Source: Pantoea deleyi
GTDB taxonomy: Bacteria; Pseudomonadota; Gammaproteobacteria; Enterobacterales; Enterobacteriaceae
Length of the DNA stretch: 64,000 bases
NCBI RefSeq assembly: GCF_022647325.1
Contig: NZ_CP071405.1
Location: 3,038,001-3,102,000, forward strand
Direction: 5' to 3'
The notes under the pieces were generated by a model, which was not told the DNA's origin, made no database searches, and saw only the letters and a program-made list of their open reading frames with translations. Shown piece by piece: positions 48,091-58,963 of the stretch; within the stretch, counting starts at the first letter, position 1, and the number at the start of each line of letters is the position of its first letter. The translations under genes and the position numbers were made by a program.

Positions 48091-48492
48091 TCAGGCGCTC
48101 AGCTTCACCGGTTTCTCATCGAAGTCGCTGGCCGGGATTAGATCCAGCTCCTGCTCCTTCAGCATCGCTTTCAGGCGGGTATGGAAATTCCGTAACGTCT
48201 CTTCAACGCGCGCCGTGTTCTCTTTGCCCTTGATGGTGGCTACTGACCAGTCGCCCTCTTTATCGAACAGACCGATATGGTAGACATAGGTAAAGTGGTC
48301 AGCCTGCGCTTCCAGCTCCATCCACCAGCCCCAGAACTCACGCAGTTCCGGTGCCGGTTTGACATTGACGCAGGCAGCCAGGCAGTCGAAGAAGAACCGG
48401 GTTTCGCCACATTTCCCCTCGCGAATATAGGGACCCAGCTCCGTAAAGCGCTTAAGCAGGCGACTGCGGGGGTGACCACTTGGTAACGTCAT
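48091..48492 (-). CDS. crl: Sigma factor-binding protein Crl
   Basis: 133 residues. Crl binds RpoS and helps it join core RNA polymerase, raising expression of curli and other RpoS genes. [54 protein letters not shown] and the C-terminal DEKPVKLSA all match. The start at 48492 gives the family N-terminus. Together with iraP in this window it supports RpoS activity. Confidence 0.95.
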   Translation of the reverse strand: MTLPSGHPRSRLLKRFTELGPYIREGKCGETRFFFDCLAACVNVKPAPELREFWGWWMELEAQADHFTYVYHIGLFDKEGDWSVATIKGKENTARVEETLRNFHTRLKAMLKEQELDLIPASDFDEKPVKLSA

Positions 48493-48623
48493 GCTGATTC
48501 TCCGTTGGTTTTGACCGCTATACAGCCCTGTTTTTCCCGGCACTCTGCTCACGTCATGGCGTGAAACAGGCCGCCCGGAACAATTTCGCTACTAGTTGTA
48601 GCAAACAGTGTAAATTTTTCCAG

Positions 48624-49871
48624 TTACCTTTTTAGACGCTTCTCCAGCCAGTCGCAAATTTCATTCAGCGCCCGGTCGAAACTGGCTATCATCGGCTTCA
48701 CCGGAATCAGCAGGGCTTTGCCGTCTGACGAGGAGTTCGCAATCAGCCTGCTCTCCTCCTCCGGGCTGAAGAGATCGTTCTGCCAGTAGCCCGACAGCAT
48801 CGGCGTCGGCGTGCGGCGGCCCAGTAAGCCCTGGGTTTTCAGCGAGTAGCGATTGAGTTCGGTGCGCAGCGCGCTGTCGGAGGCGGTGGCCATGCCCAGC
48901 CGGCTCGCCAGCATATCCATATACATATCCGGAATTGCATCCTGCAGCGGTCGCTGCGTCAGCAGGGCGTTAACAATCGGGCCCAGACAGGCGACGCCGC
49001 GCAGCCGCTGCGACTCCAGATAGGCCAGCCTTACCGCCACGTTGGCCCCGAAGCGGTAGCCAAACGCCGCCACCCGCTGATGATCGATCCACGGCACGTT
49101 TTCCAGATCGCGCAGAACCTGCTGATGGAGGAAGCTGGTGTCCTGATTCAGCGTCCACTTCACCGAGTTACCGACCGACGGCATATCAATGGTCAGCATC
49201 GCGATGCCGCGCGGGGCAAGGTAGTCGTGAAAAAGGCGGTAGTGATCGCTCTGCAGGGAGTCGAGCGCACCGCAGAACAGCACGGTGGGATAAGGGGCGT
49301 CCACTCCCGGCGGCATGTGCAGAAAGCCGCTGACCGGGCTGCCGTTCGGGATGGCAAAGGTGAGGATTTTCAGTTCGCCGGGCAGCCGCTGCGTTGCCTC
49401 TTCATAGGCGCGATTCGCCAGGGTCTGCGCCTGATCGGCCAGCTCATCCCCTTTGATATAGGGATAGGCGGCGACGCTGTAGAGATGCGCCGCATGCAGC
49501 CAGTGGTTGCCCGCCTCGCTATCGTCGCGGGTCTCCAGCGCCTTCTGCTGCCAGAAGCCCGCCTGCCGGCACCATTCAAACGGCCAGTTGCCGCCACGAA
49601 ACCCGATAACCGTGTCGAGCAGTGCTTCATCGGTGTGTTCAGCCCGGCTGATGGCGATTCGCGCCAGCACTTCGCTGATCTCCTGCGGCGTCAGGCCGCG
49701 CCATGCCCACATCAGTTTATTCAGCATGCGATACCAGCCCCGCTGGCTGTCACCATCCAGGGCGGAGTGGACATCCGGGGTAGCGTGATGCTGGCGGCGA
49801 ACCAGGGAAGAGGTTTCAGGATGTTTGAAGCGCGGCTTGAACAGCTCCTCGCTGAGATTTTTGCTCGACAT
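48624..49871 (-). CDS. frsA: FrsA (fermentation-respiration switch) alpha/beta-hydrolase-fold protein
   Basis: 415 residues. The N-terminus [26 protein letters not shown] and the segment [21 protein letters not shown] match E. coli FrsA; the usual hydrolase nucleophile Ser is replaced in GYRFGAN, as in the family. FrsA interacts with EIIA-Glc and affects the balance of respiration and fermentation. The ATG at 49871 has AGGAG 8 nt upstream; a GTG at 49877 is too close. Order frsA-gpt-pepD is as in E. coli. Confidence 0.94.
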   Translation of the reverse strand: MSSKNLSEELFKPRFKHPETSSLVRRQHHATPDVHSALDGDSQRGWYRMLNKLMWAWRGLTPQEISEVLARIAISRAEHTDEALLDTVIGFRGGNWPFEWCRQAGFWQQKALETRDDSEAGNHWLHAAHLYSVAAYPYIKGDELADQAQTLANRAYEEATQRLPGELKILTFAIPNGSPVSGFLHMPPGVDAPYPTVLFCGALDSLQSDHYRLFHDYLAPRGIAMLTIDMPSVGNSVKWTLNQDTSFLHQQVLRDLENVPWIDHQRVAAFGYRFGANVAVRLAYLESQRLRGVACLGPIVNALLTQRPLQDAIPDMYMDMLASRLGMATASDSALRTELNRYSLKTQGLLGRRTPTPMLSGYWQNDLFSPEEESRLIANSSSDGKALLIPVKPMIASFDRALNEICDWLEKRLKR

Positions 49872-49948
49872 ACTCACTTCTCCTGCATCAGAACGGCGAT
49901 GGCTAAGTGTACTGTACGGCTATTCAGCGTGCGAGGCTCAGAAAGCAC

Positions 49949-49970
49949 AACGCCCGGAAAACCGGGCGTT
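49949..49970 (-). terminator. Hairpin downstream of gpt
   Basis: AACGCCCGG-AAAA-CCGGGCGTT, a 9-bp stem 17 bp after the gpt stop. The T-tract is weak, but placement and stem strength suit a terminator. Confidence 0.6.
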
Positions 49971-49986
49971 GTCTGATGTGTATCAA

Positions 49987-50445
49987 TCAGCTTTTTACAA
50001 TCGGCGGGATGTAGACCACACCCATATCCCACGGCTGCTCAATCCAGGTATCCTGCGGGATATCCACGATGTAATCGTCAACCAGTGCACGACCGGCCGG
50101 TTTTGCGAAAATGGTGCAGAAACGGGCTTTCGGGTACATCTCGCGGATCGCCTGGGCGGTGCCGCCGGTGTCCACCAGGTCATCGATCACGATAAACCCT
50201 TCGCCGTCGCCTTCTGCGCGCTTCAGCACTTTCATTTCGCGCTGATGATCGTGGTCGTAGCTGGAGATGCAGACGGTATCAACGTAACGGATACCCAGTT
50301 CACGGGCCAGCAGCGAAGCCGGTACCAGACCGCCGCGGCTCACCGCGATGATGCCTTTCCACTGTTCAACAGGCAGCAGGCGCTGGGCCAGTTTACGGGC
50401 ATGAATCTGAAGCATGTCCCAGGTAACGACGTATTTTTCGCTCAT
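49987..50445 (-). CDS. gpt: Xanthine-guanine phosphoribosyltransferase
   Basis: 152 residues, the same as E. coli Gpt. It converts guanine and xanthine to GMP and XMP with PRPP in purine salvage. The PRPP-binding motif [13 protein letters not shown] is clear (about residues 83-95), and the N-terminus [20 protein letters not shown] is typical. It is divergent from pepD. Confidence 0.97.
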   Translation of the reverse strand: MSEKYVVTWDMLQIHARKLAQRLLPVEQWKGIIAVSRGGLVPASLLARELGIRYVDTVCISSYDHDHQREMKVLKRAEGDGEGFIVIDDLVDTGGTAQAIREMYPKARFCTIFAKPAGRALVDDYIVDIPQDTWIEQPWDMGVVYIPPIVKS

Positions 50446-50699
50446 AGAATAGAAATCCCAGCCAACCGAAGTGGCTTAAAAATGTGCAACGGGGAAAAGG
50501 TTGCGCGAGATTATAAGGAGTTGACGCGCTAAAAACCAGCACCCGCGCGCTGGTTGCGGCTTTTTAGCGCGCCGGAGAGCGCACCCGGTGAAAAACAGTG
50601 ATATTCTCGGGCCTGGCTCGTCAGATTTTCTGACGGCGATTTTTCACTGGAAACTCGCGATGTCCGGCTTCGCCGGTACACGGATACAGGAGACCTGTC

Positions 50700-52157
50700 G
50701 TGTCTGAATTGTCTCAACTCTCTCCACAGCCACTGTGGGATATTTTCGCTAAGATCTGCTCCATTCCGCACCCCTCGTTTCACGAAGAGGCGCTGGCTGG
50801 CTACATCATGGGCTGGGCTAAAGAGCAGGGCTTCTGGTGTGAGCGCGATCAGGTCGGCAACATCCTGATCCGTAAACCCGCCACGCCGGGCATGGAAAAC
50901 CGCACCCCGGTTGCGCTGCAGGCGCATCTGGATATGGTGCCGCAGAAAAATAACGACACCGTGCATGACTTCACCAAAGATCCGATTCAGCCGTGGGTTG
51001 ATGGCGAGTGGGTCAGGGCACGCGGCACCACGCTGGGCGCGGACAACGGCATCGGTATGGCCTCGGCGTTGGCGGTGCTGGCGGACAGCAGCCTGACGCA
51101 TGGCCCGCTGGAAGTGCTGCTGACCATGACCGAAGAGACCGGCATGGATGGCGCGTTCGGTCTGCAACCCAACTGGCTGCAGGCTGAGATCCTGATCAAC
51201 ACCGACTCTGAAGAAGAGGGTGAGATCTACATGGGCTGTGCGGGCGGTATCGACTTCGTGACCACCCTGCCCCTGACGCGTGAAGCCGTTCCGGCTGACT
51301 TCCAGACCCTGAAGCTGACGCTGAAAGGGCTGCGCGGCGGTCACTCCGGCGCGGATATCCATATGGGTCTTGGCAACGCCAACAAACTGCTGGCGCGCTT
51401 CCTGGCGGCACACGCGGCCGAACTGGATCTGCGTCTGCTGGCCTTCAGCGGCGGTACGCTGCGCAATGCGATTCCGCGTGAAGCCTTTGCAACGGTGGCC
51501 GTTGAGAGCCATAAAGCCGACGCGCTGAAATCGGCGGCGGCGCAGTTCCTGAGCGCCATTAAGAACGAGCACGGCATTAAAGAGCCAAACATCGCGCTGG
51601 TCACCGAGCCGCTGGCGCATCAGGGTGACGCCCTGAACCGTGACAGCCGCGATCGCTTCCTTAACCTGCTGAACAGCACGCCTAACGGTGTGATCCGCAA
51701 TTCAGACGTGGCGAAGGGCGTGGTGGAAACCTCACTGAACATCGGTGTGGTGACGATGGAAGATGACCACGCTGAGATCAACTGCCTGATTCGCTCCCTG
51801 ATCGACACAGGCCGCGACTACGTGGTGCAGATGCTGACCTCGCTGGGCCAGCTGGCAGGCGCGCAGACCAAAGCGAAAGGCGGCTATCCGGGCTGGCAGC
51901 CTGATGCGGACTCCGCCATCATGGCGCTGACGCGTCAGACCTATATCGCCCTGTTTGATAAGACCCCGAACATCCAGGTTATTCACGCAGGTCTGGAGTG
52001 TGGTCTGTTCAAAAAACCGTACCCGGACATGGATATGGTGTCGATTGGGCCAACCATCACCGGGCCACACTCGCCGGATGAGCAGGTTCACATCGAAAGC
52101 GTGGGCCTCTACTGGAAACTGCTGACCACCCTGCTGAACGTGGTGCCGGAAAAGTAA
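50700..52157 (+). CDS. pepD: Cytosol non-specific dipeptidase PepD
   Basis: 485 residues with a GTG start and AGGAGA upstream; E. coli PepD has the same length. It cleaves dipeptides such as carnosine and Cys-Gly. The M20 metal-site motifs are visible: HLDMV (His near 80), GADNGIGM (Asp near 119), EETGMDGA (Glu near 149-150) and TDSEEEG (Asp near 173). A terminator lies 122 bp downstream. Confidence 0.96.
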   Translation: MSELSQLSPQPLWDIFAKICSIPHPSFHEEALAGYIMGWAKEQGFWCERDQVGNILIRKPATPGMENRTPVALQAHLDMVPQKNNDTVHDFTKDPIQPWVDGEWVRARGTTLGADNGIGMASALAVLADSSLTHGPLEVLLTMTEETGMDGAFGLQPNWLQAEILINTDSEEEGEIYMGCAGGIDFVTTLPLTREAVPADFQTLKLTLKGLRGGHSGADIHMGLGNANKLLARFLAAHAAELDLRLLAFSGGTLRNAIPREAFATVAVESHKADALKSAAAQFLSAIKNEHGIKEPNIALVTEPLAHQGDALNRDSRDRFLNLLNSTPNGVIRNSDVAKGVVETSLNIGVVTMEDDHAEINCLIRSLIDTGRDYVVQMLTSLGQLAGAQTKAKGGYPGWQPDADSAIMALTRQTYIALFDKTPNIQVIHAGLECGLFKKPYPDMDMVSIGPTITGPHSPDEQVHIESVGLYWKLLTTLLNVVPEK

Positions 52158-52279
52158 TCCGCCGCAACAGATGACGTCAGCGCGCAGGAGGGACGGTGAC
52201 AGCGGCTTCTGCTCCGCCCCTCTTTACGGTGCTGGCCGAATCTGAACGCCGATCGGCGCTGACCTCAGCAAAAAATCTT

Positions 52280-52305
52280 AACCAGGCGCCCGCCTGGTTT
52301 TTTTA
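52280..52305 (+). terminator. Rho-independent terminator after pepD
   Basis: AACCAGGCG-CC-CGCCTGGTT followed by a run of T residues. The remaining 200 bp up to the ABC operon hold its promoter; no specific regulator site was found. Confidence 0.85.
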
Positions 52306-52520
52306 TTCCTCTGCTTTTTCACCAGCATAATTCGCTACCTTTTCCGCCCTTCTCCCCGCAATTCCGCCACGTTCCCGCGCTTCGCTGGTTATAGCCGCCA
52401 TTATGTCCAGATGTCTGGATGGCTAATAAGATTTCGTGCTAGCTTATGCGCTTTCGGCTGTTGCCGCTCCCTGTCGTTCAGGAAAAAATGCGGCCAGTGA
52501 TTCTTCAGGAGAGTAATGAC

Positions 52521-54026
52521 ATGCCAGGGTTAAACTGCCTTGAGATGCGTAACATCTCCATCGCTTTTGGCGGGTTTGCCGCGCTATCGTCGGTGGATTT
52601 CCGCAGCGAAGGCCATTCGGTCCATGCCCTGACCGGCGCGAACGGCGCAGGGAAATCCACGCTGATGGCGATCCTGTCCGGCGCGCACAGCCACTACAGC
52701 GGCGAGATCCTGCTGGATGGTGAGCCGGTCTCTATCCGCTCGCCCCGTGACGCTAAACAGCGGGGGATCCACCTGGTTCAGCAGGAAGTGGATGTGGCGC
52801 TGGTGCCGCAGCTCAGCGTGGCGGAAAACATCCTGCTGGATCGGCTGGCCGAACCCGGTCATCGCTATCGCTGGGGAGAAATCCGCCGTCAGGCGCGGGC
52901 GCTGCTGGCGCAGCTCGACGTGACGCTGGATGTTAACCGGCTGGTCGAGCGCTGCACCCTGGCGGAAAAACAGCAAATTCTGCTGGCGCGGGCGCTCTCC
53001 CATCACTGCCGCTTTCTGATTCTGGATGAACCCACCGCCCCGCTGGATCAGCACGAGAGCGAACGGCTGTTTGCCGTGGTGCGTCGTCTGCAGCACAGCG
53101 GCATTGGCGTGGTCTTTATCTCTCACCGCATCCATGAACTGAAGGCGGTCTGCGACCAGCTGACGGTGCTGCGCGATGGCCGCCTGGTGGAAACCGGTCC
53201 GATGGCCGCGCTCAGCGGCGAGCAGATCGTCGAGAAGATGCTGGGACATCAGCTCACCGATATCTTTCCGCCCCGCCGGCCACAGGCGGCGCAGCCGCTG
53301 CTGCTGGCGGTAGAAGGATTGCACGATGAGCAGCTGCTGCAGGCTATTTCGCTGCGGCTGCACAAAGGCGAGATCCTCGGCATCGCGGGCCTGGCCGGTG
53401 CCGGTAAAACCGAACTCTGCAAGGCGCTGTTCGGCGCCAGCAAAAGCCGCATCAGCCGGGGCGAACTGCATGGCCAGCCGTGGCAGCCCCGTTCTCCGCA
53501 CGACTCGGTCAGCCGCCGCATGGCGCTGGTGCCGGAGGAGCGGCGCAAAGAGGGGATCTTCATCGATGAGCCGGTCGCGATGAACCTCAGCGTCAGCGCG
53601 GACGACAGTTTTTCACGCTGGAGCCTGTTTGGTCATCGCCAGGCGTGGCGCTGGGCGGAGCAGGTTATCCGCCAGCTGCAGATACGCACCACCGGCCCGG
53701 CTCAGACCCTGCGCCGTCTTTCCGGCGGCAATCAGCAGAAGGTGGCAATTGGCAAATGGCTGCGCAACAACGCAGACGTGCTGATTTTTGACGAGCCGAC
53801 CAAGGGCGTCGATATCAAAGCGAAAACCGAACTCTTTACCCTGATCGACAGCCTGGCGCGGGAAGGCAAAGGCATTATCTACGCGTCGGGTGAATTTTCT
53901 GAACTGGTCGGCTTGTGCGACCGGATTTGCGTGCTCTGGGATGGACGTATTGTGGCCGAACTGGCTGCAGAGGACGTCACCGAAGAGACGCTTTTGCTCT
54001 ATTCCACCGGAGGAACCCCTGCGTGA
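52521..54026 (+). CDS. Sugar-type ABC transporter ATPase (RbsA/MglA class)
   Basis: 501 residues with two nucleotide-binding domains. NBD1: Walker A GANGAGKS (near 39) and Walker B LILDEPTAP. NBD2: degenerate Walker A GLAGAGKT, a canonical signature LSGGNQQKVAIGKWL and Walker B LIFDEPTKGVD. The NBD1 signature reads TLAEKQQ, as is common in this class. The start at 52521 has AGGAG (52507-52511) 9 nt upstream. First gene of a three-gene importer operon inserted between pepD and dinB. Confidence 0.92.
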   Translation: MPGLNCLEMRNISIAFGGFAALSSVDFRSEGHSVHALTGANGAGKSTLMAILSGAHSHYSGEILLDGEPVSIRSPRDAKQRGIHLVQQEVDVALVPQLSVAENILLDRLAEPGHRYRWGEIRRQARALLAQLDVTLDVNRLVERCTLAEKQQILLARALSHHCRFLILDEPTAPLDQHESERLFAVVRRLQHSGIGVVFISHRIHELKAVCDQLTVLRDGRLVETGPMAALSGEQIVEKMLGHQLTDIFPPRRPQAAQPLLLAVEGLHDEQLLQAISLRLHKGEILGIAGLAGAGKTELCKALFGASKSRISRGELHGQPWQPRSPHDSVSRRMALVPEERRKEGIFIDEPVAMNLSVSADDSFSRWSLFGHRQAWRWAEQVIRQLQIRTTGPAQTLRRLSGGNQQKVAIGKWLRNNADVLIFDEPTKGVDIKAKTELFTLIDSLAREGKGIIYASGEFSELVGLCDRICVLWDGRIVAELAAEDVTEETLLLYSTGGTPA

Positions 54027-55024
54027 GCAGCAAAGAGACCCATCTGAATCTGACCGCCACGCCGTGGCGTCACCAGCTTTTCGACTTCCTCTATAAATGG
54101 GGGATGTTGCTGACGGTGGTGATCCTGATCGCCGCTTTTGGCCTGGCTTCCGATAGCTTCCTGGAGCCGAATAACATCATCAATATCCTGCGCTCGATTG
54201 CCATCGTGACGGTGATCGCGATCGGCGTTTCGATCTCGCTGACCGTGGGCGGCTTTGATCTCTCGGTCGGCTCGACCGCCTCGCTGGCCAATGCGCTGGT
54301 GATCTCCCTCTTTGTCTGGTACGGCTTTGGCACCACCAGCGCGATCCTGATCACCCTGGCGCTCTGTACGCTGGTTGGGCTGTTCAACGCCTTTCTGATT
54401 GTGATCCTGCGTATCCCCGACATGCTGGCGACGCTGGCGACGCTGTTTGTCATCCAGGGGGTGGCGATGACCTACAGTTTCGGCGGCTCAATCACTGAGA
54501 ATATGGTCCTGCCGAGCGGCGATATGGCCGAAGGCACCATTCCGGCCGCCTTTGGCCTGCTCGGTCAGGTGCCGACCATCGTGATCATTATGCTGGTGGT
54601 GACCGTCGCGGCGCAGCTGGCGCTGTCGCTGACCAAACATGGCCGCCGGATGTATGCGCTGGGCGGCAATCCGGAAGCGGCGCGCCTGTCGGGCATCCGC
54701 ACCACCCGCTACCGGGTGCTGGCGTATGTGATCGCCTCGCTGCTGGCGGGTCTGGGCGGCATCCTGCTCGCCTCGCGCATCGGCTCTTCTCAGGTCAACG
54801 CCGGAAGCGGCTATCTGATGGATGCGGTCGCGGCGGCGTGGATCGGCTTCTCGCTGGCCGGTTCCGGCAAACCCAATGCGCTCGGCACGCTGGTCGGCGC
54901 GGTGATCCTCGGCGTGCTGCAGAACGGGCTGGTGATGCTCTCCGTTCCCTACTATGCCATGGACATTATTAAAGGACTGGTGCTGGCCTTAGCGCTGGCG
55001 ATCACCTATATCCAGCGCCGCTGA
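54023..55024 (+). CDS. Sugar-type ABC transporter permease (RbsC class)
   Basis: 333 residues with about eight membrane segments, an inner-membrane channel of the CUT2 family. GGFDLSVGSTASLANAL and the coupling motif GGNPEAARLSGI are characteristic. The start is a GTG overlapping the ATPase stop (GTGA) with GGAGGAA upstream. It would move the sugar delivered by the downstream binding protein. Confidence 0.9.
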   Translation: MSSKETHLNLTATPWRHQLFDFLYKWGMLLTVVILIAAFGLASDSFLEPNNIINILRSIAIVTVIAIGVSISLTVGGFDLSVGSTASLANALVISLFVWYGFGTTSAILITLALCTLVGLFNAFLIVILRIPDMLATLATLFVIQGVAMTYSFGGSITENMVLPSGDMAEGTIPAAFGLLGQVPTIVIIMLVVTVAAQLALSLTKHGRRMYALGGNPEAARLSGIRTTRYRVLAYVIASLLAGLGGILLASRIGSSQVNAGSGYLMDAVAAAWIGFSLAGSGKPNALGTLVGAVILGVLQNGLVMLSVPYYAMDIIKGLVLALALAITYIQRR

Positions 55025-55049
55025 GGCGCGTTTACCGGAGTTCATCACA

Positions 55050-56117
55050 ATGAAAAAAATCACACTCTCGCTGCTGGCTCTGAGCCTGCTGAACGCCAGC
55101 GCCGCCTTCGCGGACACCGTTACGCCGGTGCCTGCCGCTATCGCCAGCCATGATGGCCCGATTCGCATCGCCGTGATCCGCAACCTGGGTTCCGATGACA
55201 ACACCACCCAGTTTGTGGCTGGCGCGATCCAGCAGGGTCGTCAGCTGGGCTTTAAGGTCAGTACCTTCCTGAGCAACGGCGATGATGCGCGCTTTCAGGA
55301 CTTTGTGAATCAGGCGATCAGCCAGAAGTATGACGGCATCGTGCTGTCACACGGTAAAGCGCCTTACGCCAGCGGTCTGGTCAGGCGGATTGCCGATGCG
55401 GGCATTAAGCTGGCGGTGTTCGATACGCCGGTAGACAGCCCGATTCCGGGCGTCACCGTGACCGCCCAGGATGACGCCTCGCTGGCACAGCTGTCGCTGG
55501 GCCAGCTCATCAGTGACTTCCACGGCAAGGCGAAGATCGTCAAACTGTGGGTCGCCGGCTTCCCGCCAATGGAACGCCGTCAGGTGGTCTATGAAAAACT
55601 GCTGAAAGAGAATCCGGGCATCCGGCAGCTTGAGTCGATCGGTGCGGTTTCGACCGACGTTCAGGGTGACACGGCGAACAAGATCGGCGCGATTCTGGCG
55701 AAATACCCGAAAGGTCAGATCGACGCCATCTGGGGGGCGTGGGATGCCTTCAGCCAGGGCGCATATAAAGCGTTGCAGGAGAATGGCCGCACCGAGATCA
55801 AGCTCTACAGCATCGACGTGTCAAACCAGGATCTGCAGCTGATGCGCGAGAAAAACAGCCCGTGGGTGCAGACGGTGGCGGTGGATCCGAAAACCATCGG
55901 CGCGGTGAACATGCGTCTGGTGGCGAAGAAGATTGCCGGTGAAGAGACGCCAGCCACCTACCAGTTTAAAGCCGCGTCGATTTCGCAGCAGCAGCTGAGC
56001 AGCCAGCCGGGCGCGGTGAACGTCGCATCGCTGAACAAAATCATTCCGGGCTGGGGCGATAATCAGGATTTCGTTGCGCCGTGGTTCGCCACCCTGGCGG
56101 CGAAAAACAGCCAGTAA
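55050..56117 (+). CDS. Periplasmic sugar-binding protein, RbsB/XylF-like
   Basis: 355 residues with a signal peptide (MKKITLSLLALSLLNASAAFA). The mature protein has a type-I periplasmic-binding fold (Peripla_BP_4): IRIAVIRNLGSDDNTTQFVAGA, DGIVLSHGKA, DTPVDSPIPGVT and WGAWDAFSQGAYKAL. The binding protein is last in the operon, not first as in rbs or mgl. No kinase, isomerase or regulator accompanies the transporter, so its ligand cannot be inferred. Confidence 0.9.
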   Translation: MKKITLSLLALSLLNASAAFADTVTPVPAAIASHDGPIRIAVIRNLGSDDNTTQFVAGAIQQGRQLGFKVSTFLSNGDDARFQDFVNQAISQKYDGIVLSHGKAPYASGLVRRIADAGIKLAVFDTPVDSPIPGVTVTAQDDASLAQLSLGQLISDFHGKAKIVKLWVAGFPPMERRQVVYEKLLKENPGIRQLESIGAVSTDVQGDTANKIGAILAKYPKGQIDAIWGAWDAFSQGAYKALQENGRTEIKLYSIDVSNQDLQLMREKNSPWVQTVAVDPKTIGAVNMRLVAKKIAGEETPATYQFKAASISQQQLSSQPGAVNVASLNKIIPGWGDNQDFVAPWFATLAAKNSQ

Positions 56118-56128
56118 AGCGCGGGCCG

Positions 56129-57184
56129 TTACAGCCCCAGCAGCAGCTGACGCTCAAGCTGGGGATCGACCATCGTCACATGTAACCCCACCAGCCGCAC
56201 GCCACGCCCGGCACGACGCTCATCCCAGGTCTTGCGGGCGATGGCTATCATGTCCTCTTTATTCAGCACCGGCCAGATATGCTCCTGAGTCGTCTGCTGA
56301 AAGTCGCTGAACTTCAGTTTGACGCCCTGACGCGCCACCTGCTTATCGGGCCGGATCTGCGTCAGACGGCGATCCAGCTCGGCATAGAGAAAATCGATAA
56401 TCTCCAGGCAGGCTTCCCAGTCGCTGATATCCTCCGCCAGCGTGCGCTCAACGCCCAGCGATTTACGCTCACGCTCTACGATTACGCCCCGCTCATCGAT
56501 GCCGTGGCTGCGCTCCCACAGCACCCGGCCAAACTTTCCAAAGCGTTTCAGCAGCAGCGCCAGATCCGCCTTCTGCACGTCGCCGCAGGTGACCAGCCCC
56601 ATCTCCTCCAGCTTTTTGGCCGACACTTTGCCGACACCGGGAATTTTTGCCAGCGGCAGGGTCAGCAGAAAATCCGCCATCTCCGGCGGCGTGATCACAT
56701 ACTGGCCGTCCGGCTTGTTGAGGTCAGAGGCGATCTTCGCCAGAAACTTAATCGGGGCGATCCCGGCCGAGGCGGTGAGGCCGGTTTCACGGAAAATGGT
56801 GGCGCGGATCGCCTGGGCCATCAGCGTCGCCGAGCCGTGACAGTGCGGGCTGTCGGTCACATCCAGATAGGCTTCGTCCAGCGAGAGCGGTTCAATCAGC
56901 GGCGTGTAACGGCTAAAGATGTCGCGGATCTGCGCAGAGGCTTCTTTGTAGGCATCGAAGCGGCCCGGCAGCAGACGCAGATGAGGGCAGAGTTTGAGCG
57001 CCATGCCGGTGGGCATCGCACTGCGCACGCCATATTTGCGGGCCGGATAGTTGGCGGTGCTGATCACGCCGCGGCGTTCGCGGCTGCCACCAATGGCGAT
57101 CGGGATATCGCGCAGCTGGGGATTGTCACGCATCTCCACCGCGGCATAGAAGCAGTCCATATCGACATGAATGATTTTACGCAT
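56129..57184 (-). CDS. dinB: DNA polymerase IV (Y family)
   Basis: 351 residues, as in E. coli DinB. It performs translesion synthesis and is error-prone. The metal-binding residues are in IIHVDMDCF (Asp8) and [10 protein letters not shown] (Asp103, Glu104). The C-terminus ERQLLLGL is a beta-clamp-binding motif. The start at 57184 gives [10 protein letters not shown], the family N-terminus. A LexA box lies 14 bp upstream of the start codon. Confidence 0.97.
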   Translation of the reverse strand: MRKIIHVDMDCFYAAVEMRDNPQLRDIPIAIGGSRERRGVISTANYPARKYGVRSAMPTGMALKLCPHLRLLPGRFDAYKEASAQIRDIFSRYTPLIEPLSLDEAYLDVTDSPHCHGSATLMAQAIRATIFRETGLTASAGIAPIKFLAKIASDLNKPDGQYVITPPEMADFLLTLPLAKIPGVGKVSAKKLEEMGLVTCGDVQKADLALLLKRFGKFGRVLWERSHGIDERGVIVERERKSLGVERTLAEDISDWEACLEIIDFLYAELDRRLTQIRPDKQVARQGVKLKFSDFQQTTQEHIWPVLNKEDMIAIARKTWDERRAGRGVRLVGLHVTMVDPQLERQLLLGL

Positions 57185-57197
57185 ACCCCCTCCGACA

Positions 57198-57213
57198 CTG
57201 GATAAGTATACAG
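57198..57213 (-). promoter_or_regulatory. LexA box of dinB
   Basis: CTGGATAAGTATACAG fits CTG-N10-CAG with an AT-rich centre. It lies 14 bp before the dinB start, as expected for SOS control. Confidence 0.8.
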
Positions 57214-57428
57214 TTGGCGGAAGTAACTGCAATCTCTGTCGCGTTAAGGATTAAAGTTTACAAATTTCTGACCGAATAACTGCCAGTAATTCGCGAATTT
57301 GGCTGAGACCGTCTTGCTAAAAAAACAGACAATGTTTAATGTTGCGCTGCGGTAGCGGACAGTTCCGATAATGCAAGCAGAGACGCACAATTTGCGTCAT
57401 GTTCTCTTCACCTCAAGGTACACACAGC

Positions 57429-58175
57429 ATGGGCAAAATCGCACTCCTGTTTGCGATGATTTTACTGCCAGCCCTCAGCATGGCAATGACTCCCGAACCC
57501 GTTCAGACGGCGGCACCGGTCAGCAAAGAGTTAAAGAAACAGTTACTTGGCACCCCGGTTTATATCCAGATCTTCAAGGAAGAACGCACACTCGAACTTT
57601 ACGGCAAAATTGGTAACGAATACCGCCTGCTGGATACCTACCGCATCTGTAACTTTTCGGGAGGCCTCGGCCCGAAACGCCGCGAAGGCGATTTCAAAAG
57701 CCCGGAAGGTTTTTACAACGTGAAGCTGAATCAGCTGAAGCCGGACAGCCGGTTTTATCGCGCGATCAACATCGGCTTTCCGAATCAGTATGACCGCAAT
57801 CAGGGCTACAGCGGCAACTACCTGATGATCCATGGCGACTGCAAATCGATTGGCTGCTATGCCATGACCAACGCCTATATGGATGAGATTTTTACCTATG
57901 TGAATGCCGCGCTGCGTAACGGTCAGCAGGAGATCAGCATCAGCATCTATCCGTTCCGCATGACCGACAGCAACATGCAGCGTCACCGCTACTCCACCTA
58001 CGCCAGTTTCTGGCAGCAGCTGCAGCCGGGATATGCCTGGTTTGCGAAGTATCATCAGCCGCCGGTGGTGAACGTCGCCAGCGGGAAATATGTGATGAAC
58101 AGCAGCCCGGCACCGGTTTTAGCCAGTCCCGAAGCCGCTTCACGCTCATTCCTGGCGCTCTCCAAGGCAGAATAA
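57429..58175 (+). CDS. dpaA: Peptidoglycan meso-DAP protein amidase DpaA (YafK)
   Basis: 248 residues with a Sec signal peptide (about 1-20). The YkuD fold motif [13 protein letters not shown] contains the catalytic Cys143. DpaA hydrolyses the bond between peptidoglycan and Braun lipoprotein. The start at 57429 gives [13 protein letters not shown]; an upstream ATG at 57399 adds residues without signal character. The 3' end overlaps yafJ by 30 bp, tail to tail. Confidence 0.9.
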   Translation: MGKIALLFAMILLPALSMAMTPEPVQTAAPVSKELKKQLLGTPVYIQIFKEERTLELYGKIGNEYRLLDTYRICNFSGGLGPKRREGDFKSPEGFYNVKLNQLKPDSRFYRAINIGFPNQYDRNQGYSGNYLMIHGDCKSIGCYAMTNAYMDEIFTYVNAALRNGQQEISISIYPFRMTDSNMQRHRYSTYASFWQQLQPGYAWFAKYHQPPVVNVASGKYVMNSSPAPVLASPEAASRSFLALSKAE

Positions 58176-58913
58176 GGCCCATTCACCTGGCGCAATCCGC
58201 TGCCAGGTTTCATTGGCCGTCAGCGGCTGCGTCGCGATCACCGTCACCACGTCATGCGGCGTGGTGTGCTGCTGAAAATCGACCTCCACATCCTGATCCA
58301 GCAGCTGCGCCCGGCCAAAGGGTGCGCGGCGGGTGATCCAGAAGAGGTTGGTCGAGCAGAAGGCCATCAGGTAACGGCCATCTGACAGCAGCATGTTAAA
58401 CACGCCCTTCTGCCGCAAGATTCCCGCCAGCTCCCCGATAAAACGAAACACCGCAGGCCAGTTGCCCGGCGTGCGCGGGTAGCGCGTGGCCAGCTGATGC
58501 AGGATCCAGCAGAACGCCTTTTCGCTGTCCGTTTCACCGACCGGCCGGAAGGTGCCGGTTTCCAGCTGACGATAGCCTTTGAGCTGGCCGTTGTGCGCAT
58601 AGGTCCAGTTGCGACCCCACAGCTCGCGGGTAAACGGGTGCGTATTTTCCAGCGACACCTGGCCGCGGTTGGCCTGACGGATGTGCGCCACCACCGAATG
58701 CGATTTGATGGGGTACTCCTGCACCAGACGCGCAATCGGCGAGTTAAAGCTTGGCAGCGGATCTTTAAACGTACGGCAGCCTTTGTCTTCGTAAAAGGTA
58801 ATGCCCCAGCCATCTTTGTGAGGCCCGGTTCCACCACCACGCTGAACCAGTCCGGTAAAGCTGAAACAAATATCCGTGGGAACATTGGCGCTCATCCCGA
58901 GCAATTCGCACAT
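58146..58913 (-). CDS. yafJ: YafJ, class II glutamine amidotransferase-like protein
   Basis: 255 residues. The ATG at 58913 is followed by a Cys codon ([14 protein letters not shown]), and removal of Met exposes the N-terminal nucleophile typical of Ntn amidotransferases. [28 protein letters not shown] and AHNGQLKGY complete the active-site set. No acceptor is known. The start at 58919 (GTG) would hide the Cys, so I rejected it. It precedes gmhA on the map, as in E. coli. Confidence 0.93.
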   Translation of the reverse strand: MCELLGMSANVPTDICFSFTGLVQRGGGTGPHKDGWGITFYEDKGCRTFKDPLPSFNSPIARLVQEYPIKSHSVVAHIRQANRGQVSLENTHPFTRELWGRNWTYAHNGQLKGYRQLETGTFRPVGETDSEKAFCWILHQLATRYPRTPGNWPAVFRFIGELAGILRQKGVFNMLLSDGRYLMAFCSTNLFWITRRAPFGRAQLLDQDVEVDFQQHTTPHDVVTVIATQPLTANETWQRIAPGEWALFCLGERQE

Positions 58914-58963
58914 AGCCACCGCCTTAGATTAAGCGGCCCCCCGTGAGCGGGAGGCCGGCGCAA

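Noticed and set aside
52196-52330. 44-codon GTG ORF after pepD with AGGAGGG upstream
   Set aside because: It runs through the pepD terminator hairpin and T-tract, has no family resemblance, and probably arises by chance.
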